A DNA stretch of 24,352 nucleotides from a bacterium (GTDB lineage: Bacteria; Planctomycetota; J058; JAJDCP01), in NCBI GenBank assembly GCA_030428695.1, contig JAUIEM010000114.1, positions 1 through 24,352 on the forward strand, given 5' to 3'. Numbering within the stretch: position 1 is the stretch's first letter; each line of letters opens with the position of its first letter. Below the pieces are notes generated by a model. It ran no database searches. It was not told where the DNA came from and saw only the letters and a program-made list of their open reading frames with translations. Below are positions 1 to 7,767 of the stretch, in pieces. The position numbers were made by a program, and so were the translations under genes.

Positions 1-415
1 CCTTCATCAGGTGCCGGTAGCCGATGTGTGCGCGGTTGATCTTGGCCTGGACGGCGACGTCGGACCCCTGCTCGTAGAGCGCGCCGAAGTTCGTCTCGTA
101 GGCCTCGAGCAGGGTACACAGATCGTCTTCCCTCCAGATGCGCTGCATCAGCTCCCAGGCAGGAGCCTCGCCGAGCCGCCGCTCGACCTTGTCGACCAGC
201 TTCCAGATCTGCTCGACGACGTGCTGCTTGTGCTCCTTCTTGATCGCCTCGGTCTCCATCGTCAGGAGCTCGTCGACCATCGGCTTGAAGCCATCGTCTG
301 CCATGATGACTTTGTGGAACTTGCCGTCCTCGAGGCCATCCGCCGTGCAGGCGTTCTTGATGTCCTTGCTGATCCAGTCGTTGTAGATGTTCTCGGCGTC
401 GCTGCGGTTGAACAT
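1..415 (-). CDS. Hypothetical protein, N-terminal part (runs off the window)
   Basis: An open frame begins at ATG 415-413 and stays open to the window edge, giving 138 residues from MFNRSDAENIYNDW to IGYRHLMK. A GGGAG Shine-Dalgarno sequence lies about 8 bases before the ATG, which supports this start. The visible part is soluble, charged and probably mostly helical, with no signal peptide or membrane segment. I do not recognise a family or a catalytic motif. The C-terminus is outside the window, so the full length and any further domains are unknown. The gene is separated by about 300 bases from the next gene on the same strand. It may be the last visible piece of another operon. Confidence 0.75.
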   Translation of the reverse strand, partial: MFNRSDAENIYNDWISKDIKNACTADGLEDGKFHKVIMADDGFKPMVDELLTMETEAIKKEHKQHVVEQIWKLVDKVERRLGEAPAWELMQRIWREDDLCTLLEAYETNFGALYEQGSDVAVQAKINRAHIGYRHLMK

Positions 416-718
416 GCTCTTCTCCCAGCGGCACAGTCTGCCGTCTCGTGGCTCTCTATGGCGGTCTCCCGGGACGTCCAGGCGGACGGCCCGACAGCCT
501 GCCCGTGCGGTCTCTGGAGCGGGCGTGCGTGGCCCGCGCCGCCGCGGGGGAACCGGCTGCGCGCGATGGCAGGATAGATGGCGGGGGAGGGGGCGTGCAA
601 CGGTGTGCGCGCGAGGCGGGGAGATCGGCGGGCGGCGGAGCGCTCCGCTCGGAAGAAGGCCGTCGCGCCCGTGCCAGGTAGACGAGGAGCGGTGGAAGGT
701 CCCGCCGAAGCTAGCCCA
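416..718. other. Non-coding gap, 303 bases
   Basis: This gap lies between the start of the partial gene and the stop of the GGDEF/EAL gene. The short open frames across it have no recognisable protein content. It contains a perfect 14-base palindrome, GCGGAGCGCTCCGC, at 635-648. I see no convincing promoter hexamers and no U-run terminator. It should hold the promoter of the partial gene and the 3' end of the GGDEF/EAL transcript. Confidence 0.6.
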
Positions 719-2917
719 CTAGCCCTGGGCGCTCAACATCAGGTCGGCCTCGTGGGCGGGGACGGCCTTCGAGAAGTGCCAGCCCTGGGCGGCGTCGCAC
801 TGGAAGGCCTGCAGCTGGGCGAGCTGGGCCTCGGTCTCGACCCCTTCGGCGGTCACCTTCATGCCCAGATTGTGGGCGAGGCCGATCAGGGCGCGCACGA
901 TCTTGTGTTTCTGGTCGGTGCTCTCGACGCCCGCGACGAAGCTGCGGTCGATCTTGAGGATGTCGACCGGGAAGCGGGTCAGGTAGCCGAGCGCCGAGTA
1001 GCCCGTCCCGAAGTCGTCGATCGCGATGCGCAGGCCGAGCTTGTGCAGTGACTCGAAGACCTGCGCGTGCCAGCGCTTCTCGTCGAGGAAGGCGCTCTCC
1101 GTCAGCTCGAGGATCAGGTAGCGCGGAGCGACCGGAACCTCGGTCAGCAGCTCGGTGACCAGCTCGACGAAGGTCGCCTGGCGGACCTGCAGGGCCGCGA
1201 GGTTGACGCTGACCGTCGGCGGGTGCTCGAGCTTCTGCTGCCACTCGAGCGCCTGCTCGGCGGCGAGCCGCAGCACGTGCAGGCCGAGCGGCACGATCAG
1301 CCCGGTCTCCTCGGCCAGAGGCAGGAACTCCGCGGGCGGGATCGTGCCGCGCTCGGGGTGCTTCCACCGCAGCAACGCCTCGAAGCCGGTGATCTTCATG
1401 TCTGCGAGGTCGATGATCGGCTGGTAGTGCAGCCCGAGCTCGCCGCGCCGCAGGGCGCGCCGCAGGTCGTTCTCCAGGCCGAGCCGGGCGACCGCGCGGG
1501 CGTGCATCTCCTCGTCGAACACGACGTGGCAGCCGCGGCCGGCGGCCTTGGCCCGGTACATCGCGGTGTCCGCGTCGCGCACCATGTCCTCCGGGCGCTG
1601 GTAGCGGTTCGAGCTCAGGGCGACTCCGATGCTGACGCTGGAGTAGACCTCGTGGCTGCCGAGAGTGTAGGGCACCGCCGCCCGCTGCTGGATGCGCTCG
1701 GCGAGCCCGGCGGCGTCCTCGTGGGTGGCGATGCCGTCCGCGATGATCGCGAACTCGTCGCCCCCGAGCCGCGCGGTCATGTCGATGCTGCGCAGGCAGC
1801 TGCGCAGGCGGGAAGCGAAGCGCAAGAGCAGCTGGTCGCCGACCTCGTGGCCGAGGCTGTCGTTGACCAGCTTGAACTGGTCGAGGTCGAGAAACAGCAC
1901 CGCGAAGTGGTAGTCGTCGTAGCGCAGCGTGCGCGACAGGGCGTACTGCAGCCGGTTGAGGAACAGCGCGCGGTTCGGCAGGTCGGTCAGGGCGTCGTGC
2001 AGCGCCGCGTGGAGCAGGCGCTCCTCGAGCTGCTTGCGCTCGGTGATGTCGGTCAGCGCCCCGGAGTTCCCTCCATCGCTGGTCGTGCGCGAGCAGCAGT
2101 CGAGCCACACCGTGTTGCCGTCGCGGGTCTGGAAGCGCAGCTGCCGCCGCTGCCCGCGGTCGTCGCTGCGCAGGAGGGCGGTCAGCCGCGAGACCGGCTC
2201 GTCGGGGTGGAGGAAGTCGCTGAGCGGGCGGCCGATGCACTCCTCGATGCTGTAGCCGAGCAGCTCGGTCCAGGCGCCGTTGACATAGCGCAGATGGCCG
2301 CGGGCATCGACCCGGAACACCGCCTCCCGCAGGCTGTCGAGCAGGTAGCGGTTGTCGACCGCCTCCCGCTCGAGCTGGTCGTAGACCCGGGCGTGGTCGA
2401 TCGCGATCGCCGCCCGCCGCGCGAGCTGCGGGAGCACGCCGCGCAGCGCGCTCGCGATCGTCGTGGTCGCGACGCTGCCGACCAGCAGCACCCCGACGTC
2501 GCGCTGGCCGGTGTTCAGGCGGAAGGCCTCGACCGCGCGCAGCCGCCCCTTCAACTTCGGGAACAGATCGGCCGAGCCGTGCGGCTGATCGGTAAAGGGA
2601 TCGAGCGCGACGCTCGCGGCCGGGGTCTCACCGAGGGCGCGCGCGACGACCTCGGGCAGCATGCTGCGCTCGCGTTGGCGCTGGCTGAACCCGACGGCGG
2701 CCCGCAACAGCGCGGTCTTCAGGCCGACGCCGCCACGGCCGATCACGTACAGCTCGGCGACGTCGAGCTGCAAGGGACGCAGCAGCTTGTCGAGGAAGAT
2801 CTTGAGGCTCGACTCGATCGAAAGCGACGAGCCGAGCGACGCGGTCAGGTCGTAGAGCAGGCTGAGGTGCTCGAAGCGCTGCTCGAGGTCGCGGACCGCA
2901 TCTTCTCGAGGTACCAA
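719..2917 (-). CDS. GAF-PAS-GGDEF-EAL c-di-GMP turnover protein
   Basis: The protein is 732 residues long if started at TTG 2917, which has an AAGGAG Shine-Dalgarno sequence five bases upstream. The open frame reaches back to 3157, but that extension would encode a large palindrome and is rejected. Domains in order are a GAF-like sensor (about 15-185), a PAS domain (about 190-295), a GGDEF domain (about 305-470) and an EAL domain (about 480-725). GGDEF is intact at 385-389, and an inhibitory-site RxxD (R376, D379) lies exactly five residues before it. The EAL domain keeps EALLRW, the Asn of SVNL, ELTES, DDFGTG, KIDRSF and EGVET, so both synthase and phosphodiesterase activities look possible. 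No membrane segment is seen, so it is cytoplasmic. It is the last gene of the minus-strand signalling block and may also have its own promoter. Confidence 0.93.
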   Translation of the reverse strand: MVPREDAVRDLEQRFEHLSLLYDLTASLGSSLSIESSLKIFLDKLLRPLQLDVAELYVIGRGGVGLKTALLRAAVGFSQRQRERSMLPEVVARALGETPAASVALDPFTDQPHGSADLFPKLKGRLRAVEAFRLNTGQRDVGVLLVGSVATTTIASALRGVLPQLARRAAIAIDHARVYDQLEREAVDNRYLLDSLREAVFRVDARGHLRYVNGAWTELLGYSIEECIGRPLSDFLHPDEPVSRLTALLRSDDRGQRRQLRFQTRDGNTVWLDCCSRTTSDGGNSGALTDITERKQLEERLLHAALHDALTDLPNRALFLNRLQYALSRTLRYDDYHFAVLFLDLDQFKLVNDSLGHEVGDQLLLRFASRLRSCLRSIDMTARLGGDEFAIIADGIATHEDAAGLAERIQQRAAVPYTLGSHEVYSSVSIGVALSSNRYQRPEDMVRDADTAMYRAKAAGRGCHVVFDEEMHARAVARLGLENDLRRALRRGELGLHYQPIIDLADMKITGFEALLRWKHPERGTIPPAEFLPLAEETGLIVPLGLHVLRLAAEQALEWQQKLEHPPTVSVNLAALQVRQATFVELVTELLTEVPVAPRYLILELTESAFLDEKRWHAQVFESLHKLGLRIAIDDFGTGYSALGYLTRFPVDILKIDRSFVAGVESTDQKHKIVRALIGLAHNLGMKVTAEGVETEAQLAQLQAFQCDAAQGWHFSKAVPAHEADLMLSAQG

Positions 2918-2963
2918 GACTTCTCCTTGCCGGCGGGCCGGCGCGGGACGAGGATTCTCGCGG

Positions 2964-3122
2964 TAAGGCACGGGCAGGCAACCCAGCCGTGTCTTCGGTG
3001 AGGAGTCGTCGTCGCTGGCAGGAGCGAAGCGCTCGCACACGGGCTGTTTCGGGCGACGAGCGACGCAGCCAGCGGCGGCGAGGGCCAGCGAAAACACGGA
3101 TGGGTTGCCTGACGGTGCCTTA
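2964..3122. repeat. Long imperfect palindrome in front of the GGDEF/EAL gene
   Basis: Two 37-base arms, 2964-3000 and 3086-3122, match as an inverted repeat at 32 of 37 positions. They include the uninterrupted blocks TAAGGCAC and AGGCAACCCA. Complementarity continues imperfectly inward, for example GTCGTCGCTGGC against GCCGCCGCTGGC, so the whole 159 bases could fold as one long hairpin. It lies in the untranslated gap between the sensor kinase stop (3265) and the TTG start (2917). It could be a structured leader, a termination or processing element, or a mobile palindromic repeat. It does not match the c-di-GMP riboswitch consensus as I know it. Confidence 0.8.
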
Positions 3123-3128
3123 AGGGCC

Positions 3129-3157
3129 AGGGTAGCCCCGCGCGCGACGTCGTTCAA
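3129..3157 (-). promoter_or_regulatory. Possible sigma70-type promoter of the GGDEF/EAL gene
   Basis: On the minus strand TTGAAC (3157-3152) is followed after 17 bases by TACCCT (3134-3129). The -35 matches 4 of 6 consensus bases and the -10 matches 3 of 6. The predicted transcript start falls near 3122, the outer edge of the palindrome at 2964-3122, so the whole palindrome would form the 5' leader. The match is weak and could be chance in GC-rich DNA. Confidence 0.3.
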
Positions 3158-3264
3158 CGTCCTCCGCGCCGAGCCCGGCCGCGCCGCGGTCGACGCGGGC
3201 CACCGCGCGAGCGGCCGCGGCCGCGGGGGGCAAAGTCGGCTCAGGGTCCTCCCCGCCGCCCGGC

Positions 3265-5913
3265 TCAGGAGGAGACGGGCTCCTCAGCCGACAACACCGC
3301 GGCGCCCTCGCCCGAGGACGGCAGGGTCACCTCGAAGGTGGTGCGGGGGTCGTCGGCGTCGCTGCGCAGGCGGAGCCCTCCCCCGTTCTCGACGACGATG
3401 CGTTGGGACAGGTACAGGCCGAGCCCCGTGCCGTCGCCGGGATCGCGGGTCGTGAAGAAGGCGTCGAAGATGCGGGCGGCGATCGCGGGGTCGACGCCGG
3501 CGCCGTCGTCCCGCACGGTCACGCGCACCGCGATGTCGTCTCCGCGGGTCTCCACCCACAGGTTCGAGGCGCCCGCGCGCAGGGCGTTGTCGAGCAGGTT
3601 GAGGAAGACCTGGTTGATCGGCCCGGCGGGCACCATCGCCTCGCAGCCCTCCTCGTAGTCGCGGTGCACCGTCACGCTGTCCATCCGGTGCTCGAGCAGG
3701 CGCAGGGTCGCGTCGAGCCCTCCGCGCACGTCGAAGCGCTGGACCCCCCCCTGCTCCGCGGGGCGGGCGTGGGTGTCGAGGGCGGCGACGATGCTCGCGA
3801 TGCGCTCGCCGCCGTCGACGACGATGCCGAGCAGCCGCTCGCCGACATCCCTCGGAAACTCGTTGCCCTTCAGGGCCCGCGCCGCGTTGAGCATCGCGTT
3901 GAGCGGGTTCTGCACCTCGTGGGCGACCCCCGCAGCGAGGGTACCGATGGCGGCGAGCTTCTCCTGCCCGATCAGCTTGAGCGACAGGGCCCGCAGCTTC
4001 AGCTGGGCGTGGACGCGGGCGACCAGGACGCGCGGGTGGAAGGGCTTGGCGACGAAGTCGTCCGCGCCGTGGGCGTAGGCCTCGAGGGTCGCCTCGGAGC
4101 CGACCCGCGCGGTGAGCAGGATCACCGGCGTCGACTGCAGCCGCGGGTCGGCCTTGATCGCCTTGCACAGATCGGTGCCGCTGGTCCCCGGCATCATCAC
4201 GTCGGAGATCACCAGGTCCGGCTTCTTCTCGCTGGCGAGCTTCCAGCCCTCGCCGCCGTCCCGGGCCTCGACCACGGCGAAGTCCGGCTCGAGCAGCTGA
4301 CGCAGGAACGCGCGCAGCTCGTCCTGGTCTTCGACGAGCAGCACCAGCGCCCGGTTGGCGGGGCTGTCCTGCAGCCCCGGGTCGAGCTCGGGCAGGGGCA
4401 GCTCGGGCAAGAGCTCGGGGTCCCCGGTCGGGTCCGGGCAAGGGTCGCCGAGGCGACGCCCGGCGTTCGCGTTCGGGTTGAAGCGCTTGCGCCGCTCGAT
4501 CACCTCGGGCCGGAAGTGGTCACGGCCCGGGGGCAGCCAGACCTGGAAGGACGAGCCCTCGCCGACCTCGCTCTCGACGGTCAGCCGGCCGTCGTGCAGC
4601 TCGGCGAGCTCTTTGGCGAGGGCCAGGCCGATGCCGACGCCGCCCTTGCGGCGCCGGCGGTCGCGGGCGCCGACCTGGTAGAAGCGCTCGAAGATGCGGG
4701 GCAGGTCTTCGGCGGGGATACCCGGCCCGGTGTCGCGCACCTCGACCAGCCCCCCGCCGTCGACCGAGGCGACGCGGATCGCGATCGAGCCGCCGCCGGG
4801 GACGTACTTGAGGGCGTTCCCGACCAGGTTGGTCAGCACGATCTCGAGCCGCGACGCGTCGCCGTAGATGTCGGCGACCGGCTCGTCGGCGTCGAGGGTG
4901 AAGTCGATGCCGGAGCTGTGGGCGAGGGGCAGGCCGTTCTCGTAGACGGTCGCGGCGAGGGCGCACAGGTCGACCTCGGCGATGTTCAGGCGCAGGCCGC
5001 CGGCGTCGAGGCGGGACAGGTCGAGCAGCTCGTCGATCAGCCGCAGCAGGCGCCCCGCGTTGTTCCGGATCACCCGCAGCTGGTGCAGGCTCTGCTTCGG
5101 CAGGGGCTTGGACAGCTGATCGTCCAACGGGCCGAGGATCAGGGTCAGCGGCGTGCGCAGCTCGTGGGAGATGTTGGCGAAGAACTGGCTCTTGAGCCTG
5201 TCGAGCTCCTTGAGCCGGTCGAGGGCCGCCGCGAGATCTTCGGACTTCTGGCGGTCGACTTCCCGCAGCGCCTCGGTCACCCGCCGCTCTTCCTCGAGCT
5301 CCTGGCGGGCGATGAACTCCTGCATGCTCAGCTCGTACTTGAACCAGGCCGTCACCGAGCTGAGCGGGATGGCGGTGCCGAGGAAGAACAGGGTCGTCAG
5401 GAGCGGCCCGATCGCGAGCTGCGTCGGCCAGATCAGGAAGGACAGACCGAGGCTGGCGACCGCCGCGAGCATGATCGCGAGGTTCCAGCGCACCTGCCAG
5501 ACAGGCAGCACGCCGATGCCGAGGATGACCAGGCCCATGCCGAGCACGTACGGCAGCAGGGCGGAACCCGCGAACGGCAGCATCGGCGCGATGAACGCCG
5601 GCCACACCACGCCCCACACCCAGAAACACTCCATGCTGCGCTCGGGCTTGAGCTTGAGCGGGATCAGGATCGAGGTGTTGACCGTCACCGCGGCGATGCG
5701 CAGCCACAGGAAGTAGTGCCACTGCTCGGGCACGAGCAGCCAGTCGAGCAGGGTCCAGGAGATGTAGAGGGGGTTGAAGATCGCGACGCACCAGAACAGC
5801 AGCGTCGTGTTCTTCTCGCGCAGCTCCTGGTTGAGCGCCGCCATCCGCTCCTGGCGCACCGCCTTGCGCGGCTGGGTGCGGACGCGGGCGGGGACGCGGG
5901 AGCGGACGCTCAC
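3265..5913 (-). CDS. Six-helix membrane hybrid sensor kinase: HisKA-HATPase-REC-HisKA-HATPase (PhcS-like position)
   Basis: The protein is 882 residues, starting at GTG 5913 with an AGAGGA Shine-Dalgarno sequence eight bases upstream. About six hydrophobic segments fill residues 39-190, with no large periplasmic domain. A coiled linker (195-245) leads to a first kinase core with SHELRTPL (H250), N-box around N362-N366, DTGPGIP and GVGIGLALAK. After a Leu/Pro-rich linker (about 498-515) comes a receiver with phosphoacceptor D571, T601 and K623. A second kinase core follows, with AHEVQNPL (H665), NLLDNAL, RDDGAGV and GTGLGLYLS. Both kinase cores and the receiver keep their key residues. Multi-pass input domains without a periplasmic fold are typical of sensors for lipid-like autoinducers (PhcS, LqsS, CqsS). 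With the neighbouring methyltransferase and REC-kinase genes, I infer a PhcS-like sensor. The ligand is unknown. Confidence 0.92.
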   Translation of the reverse strand: MSVRSRVPARVRTQPRKAVRQERMAALNQELREKNTTLLFWCVAIFNPLYISWTLLDWLLVPEQWHYFLWLRIAAVTVNTSILIPLKLKPERSMECFWVWGVVWPAFIAPMLPFAGSALLPYVLGMGLVILGIGVLPVWQVRWNLAIMLAAVASLGLSFLIWPTQLAIGPLLTTLFFLGTAIPLSSVTAWFKYELSMQEFIARQELEEERRVTEALREVDRQKSEDLAAALDRLKELDRLKSQFFANISHELRTPLTLILGPLDDQLSKPLPKQSLHQLRVIRNNAGRLLRLIDELLDLSRLDAGGLRLNIAEVDLCALAATVYENGLPLAHSSGIDFTLDADEPVADIYGDASRLEIVLTNLVGNALKYVPGGGSIAIRVASVDGGGLVEVRDTGPGIPAEDLPRIFERFYQVGARDRRRRKGGVGIGLALAKELAELHDGRLTVESEVGEGSSFQVWLPPGRDHFRPEVIERRKRFNPNANAGRRLGDPCPDPTGDPELLPELPLPELDPGLQDSPANRALVLLVEDQDELRAFLRQLLEPDFAVVEARDGGEGWKLASEKKPDLVISDVMMPGTSGTDLCKAIKADPRLQSTPVILLTARVGSEATLEAYAHGADDFVAKPFHPRVLVARVHAQLKLRALSLKLIGQEKLAAIGTLAAGVAHEVQNPLNAMLNAARALKGNEFPRDVGERLLGIVVDGGERIASIVAALDTHARPAEQGGVQRFDVRGGLDATLRLLEHRMDSVTVHRDYEEGCEAMVPAGPINQVFLNLLDNALRAGASNLWVETRGDDIAVRVTVRDDGAGVDPAIAARIFDAFFTTRDPGDGTGLGLYLSQRIVVENGGGLRLRSDADDPRTTFEVTLPSSGEGAAVLSAEEPVSS

Positions 5914-5937
5914 GGGGTGGTTCCTCTGCGCTTAGGT

Positions 5938-6175
5938 CCCGGAAAGGAATAAGTCAGGCATTCGGGCGCGCCTGCGGCGTAATTGTGGCACTTGCCTCAC
6001 TCCACCTCCACCGCCACCACTCGTACCTCGCGGTGTCGGTGTTCGGCCGCTGCGGCCTCTGCTCCTCGTTCCTCGGTGCCGAGACCTTGCTGTTGGGAAC
6101 GGTATGCGTCATTCGCCAAGCACCACAATTCCTGCCGCATCCGCACCCTCGGTGCTCGACTTATTCCTTTCCGGG
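5938..6175. repeat. 238-base imperfect palindrome with perfect 18-base terminal inverted repeats
   Basis: CCCGGAAAGGAATAAGTC at 5938-5955 is repeated exactly, inverted, at 6158-6175. Further inward AATTGTGG (5981-5988) pairs with CCACAATT (6123-6130), and the centre carries the small palindrome GGCCGCTGCGGCC (6045-6057). The whole element can fold as one long hairpin. It almost exactly fills the gap between the methyltransferase stop codon (6179-6181) and the Shine-Dalgarno sequence of the sensor kinase. Its right arm with flank, 6101-6183, is about 73 percent identical without gaps (61 of 83) to 23120-23202 elsewhere in this window. It is therefore a dispersed element and not a unique attenuator. 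I see no transposase gene in it. Confidence 0.85.
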
Positions 6176-6178
6176 CCC

Positions 6179-7753
6179 TTACGGCTTCGTGACCTCGAGG
6201 AACAGGCAGGCATCCATGCCGTCGGTGACGATGCGGACCTCGGGCTTCGGCTCGAGGCCCTCGGCGATGCGCAGCATGCTCTCGGGAGTGCGGTAGATCA
6301 GGTGCCAGGACAACACGAATTCGAGGGTCCAGGTCGTGTCCGGGGCGACACACAGGTTGCCGAGGAACAGCTTCCCGCCCGGCCGCAGGAGGTCGTACAG
6401 GCGGCTGGTCAGGATCTTGGCCACCGGCTCCGGCAGGTAGTCGTAGAGGCCCGCCGAGTAGATCAGGTCGATGTCCTTGAGGAGGGACTCGACGACGTGC
6501 TTCTCCGAGGCGTCCCGCGGCTTGATCAGCTGCCGCACCGAGAAGTGCAGGTGCTGCAGGTCGACCGGCAGGCCGCGCTTGTCCGGATGGTCGAGGGCCC
6601 GCCGCAGCGCGTCGTGGCTGTGGGACAACGCGCCCTCGTCCTGGTCGATCAGGAAGATGCTCAGGGGCTGCTCGAGGGTCTCGAGCTCGCTGACGAAGTT
6701 CCGCATCTCGATCGCCGGCCCGCACGCGAGCGAGATGATACGCGCGGGCCGGTCGGAGCGCAGGGCCGCGTGGATGGTGTCGCGCATCGTCTTCTCGCGG
6801 TGGACGACCATCCGCGACAGGGTGTAGCGCTGGCTGACGTAGTGCAGCACCCGCGCGTACAGGGTCTTCCCCCGCGGCGCGCCGAAGTACAGCGTCATGT
6901 ACAGGTAGTCGCCCGCGTAGCCGCGCGGCTTCTCGTAGGCCCGGCTGTGCATCGGGCAGGGGTACAACAGCGGCATCAGCTGCGAGGTCGCGTAACCGCG
7001 CGCGAGCTCGAGCACCTCGCGCGGCAGCTCGGCGGACATGTGGTGCAGCTCGCTGACCTGGCGGTAGAAGTGCGGGCTCCAGGCCTCGAACACGCTCTCG
7101 ATGACGTGCTCCTCTTCGCGCACCTGGCTCGCGCGGTCGAGGTCGGCGAAGCTGTTCTCGATGTCCTCGAGGGTGGTCTTGAGTCGCAGCAGCAGCTGCC
7201 GCAGGTCGGCGATCGCCGCCCGCCACGGGACCGGCAGGGTCTCGATCTGGCGCCGATGCACCGCCAGCTCGTGCAGCAGGTTGCGCACGACCAGGCTGCC
7301 GTGCAGGCGCAGGCGCTTGAGGTCGAAGAAGCCGCTGAAGCTCAGCCCGAGCCGCGGCTCGGGCTCTTCGACCTGGTACACGCAGGTCGCGTCGCCCCGG
7401 TAGACCACCGCGTCCTTGTACCGCACCTCGAGCCGGTGCAGCAGCGCGCCCCGGGCGAGCATCAGGGTGTCGTCGAGGGCGACGCCGAGACCGGTGGGCG
7501 AGACATTGAGCACGCGCAGGGGCCCGATCTCGCGGCCGTCGACCTCGAAGCAGCAGCTCAGCTCGAAGCCGAGGTCGTCGCTGCTCAGGCGCTCCGGGCG
7601 GTAGCGGAAGTCGTGGCCGGAGACCGTCAGGTCGGCGTGCACGGCGCCGGGATGGCTCAAGCCCTTCTCGATGCGTCCGCTCTTCTTGCGCTCGGGTTCG
7701 ACCCGTCCGCTCTTCTTGCGTTCGGCGCGCAGCTCACTGGTGATGTTCTTCAC
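6179..7753 (-). CDS. PilZ domain fused to a SAM methyltransferase, PhcB-like (3-OH fatty acid methyl ester synthase type)
   Basis: The protein is 524 residues, starting at GTG 7753 with a GAGGAG Shine-Dalgarno sequence five bases upstream. The N-terminus carries a basic tandem repeat, ERKKSGR[VI]E. A PilZ-like domain covers about 45-145, with the NVSPTG form of the [D/N]xSxxG motif (N83, S85, G88). The RxxxR half is not cleanly visible (R50, R52, R55), so c-di-GMP binding is uncertain. A helical middle leads to KPRGYAGDYLYM (275-286) and a class I methyltransferase fold. That fold shows SLACGPAIE as SAM motif I (341-349), an acidic strand end at FLIDQDE, SAGLYDYL (433-440) and a late LSWHLIYR. 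The KPRGY.GDY and AGLYDYL motifs match my recollection of the family annotated as extracellular-factor 3-hydroxypalmitate methyl ester synthase. It lies 14 bases after the REC-kinase gene. The product is inferred, and another methyl acceptor is possible. Confidence 0.75.
   Translation of the reverse strand: MKNITSELRAERKKSGRVEPERKKSGRIEKGLSHPGAVHADLTVSGHDFRYRPERLSSDDLGFELSCCFEVDGREIGPLRVLNVSPTGLGVALDDTLMLARGALLHRLEVRYKDAVVYRGDATCVYQVEEPEPRLGLSFSGFFDLKRLRLHGSLVVRNLLHELAVHRRQIETLPVPWRAAIADLRQLLLRLKTTLEDIENSFADLDRASQVREEEHVIESVFEAWSPHFYRQVSELHHMSAELPREVLELARGYATSQLMPLLYPCPMHSRAYEKPRGYAGDYLYMTLYFGAPRGKTLYARVLHYVSQRYTLSRMVVHREKTMRDTIHAALRSDRPARIISLACGPAIEMRNFVSELETLEQPLSIFLIDQDEGALSHSHDALRRALDHPDKRGLPVDLQHLHFSVRQLIKPRDASEKHVVESLLKDIDLIYSAGLYDYLPEPVAKILTSRLYDLLRPGGKLFLGNLCVAPDTTWTLEFVLSWHLIYRTPESMLRIAEGLEPKPEVRIVTDGMDACLFLEVTKP
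7674..7720 (-). repeat. 17-base direct repeat inside the methyltransferase gene, period 30
   Basis: CGTCCGCTCTTCTTGCG occurs at 7674-7690 and again, identical, at 7704-7720. On the coding strand it gives two copies of RKKSGR in the basic N-terminal tail before the PilZ domain. The basic tail could bind membrane lipid or nucleic acid, or it could be a recent slippage duplication. Confidence 0.85.
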
Positions 7754-7767
7754 GGGGCTCCTCAGGC

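Noticed and set aside
1067..3001. Long plus-strand open frame of 644 codons
   Set aside because: It is antisense to the GAF-PAS-GGDEF-EAL gene and is an effect of high GC. Its translation has no domain content.
2964..3122. A GEMM-type c-di-GMP riboswitch before the GGDEF/EAL gene
   Set aside because: GTCAGGCAACCCATC loosely recalls the conserved GGCAAACC region, but the GNRA tetraloop, its receptor and the other conserved block are not found.
2918..3157. N-terminal extension of the GGDEF/EAL protein to ATG 3157
   Set aside because: It would translate the palindrome at 2964-3122. TTG 2917 has a well-spaced ribosome-binding site and starts just before the GAF domain.
3403..5952. Long plus-strand open frame of 849 codons
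   Set aside because: It is antisense to the double-core hybrid kinase, and the translation is low-complexity Gly/Val/Asp/Leu-rich sequence.
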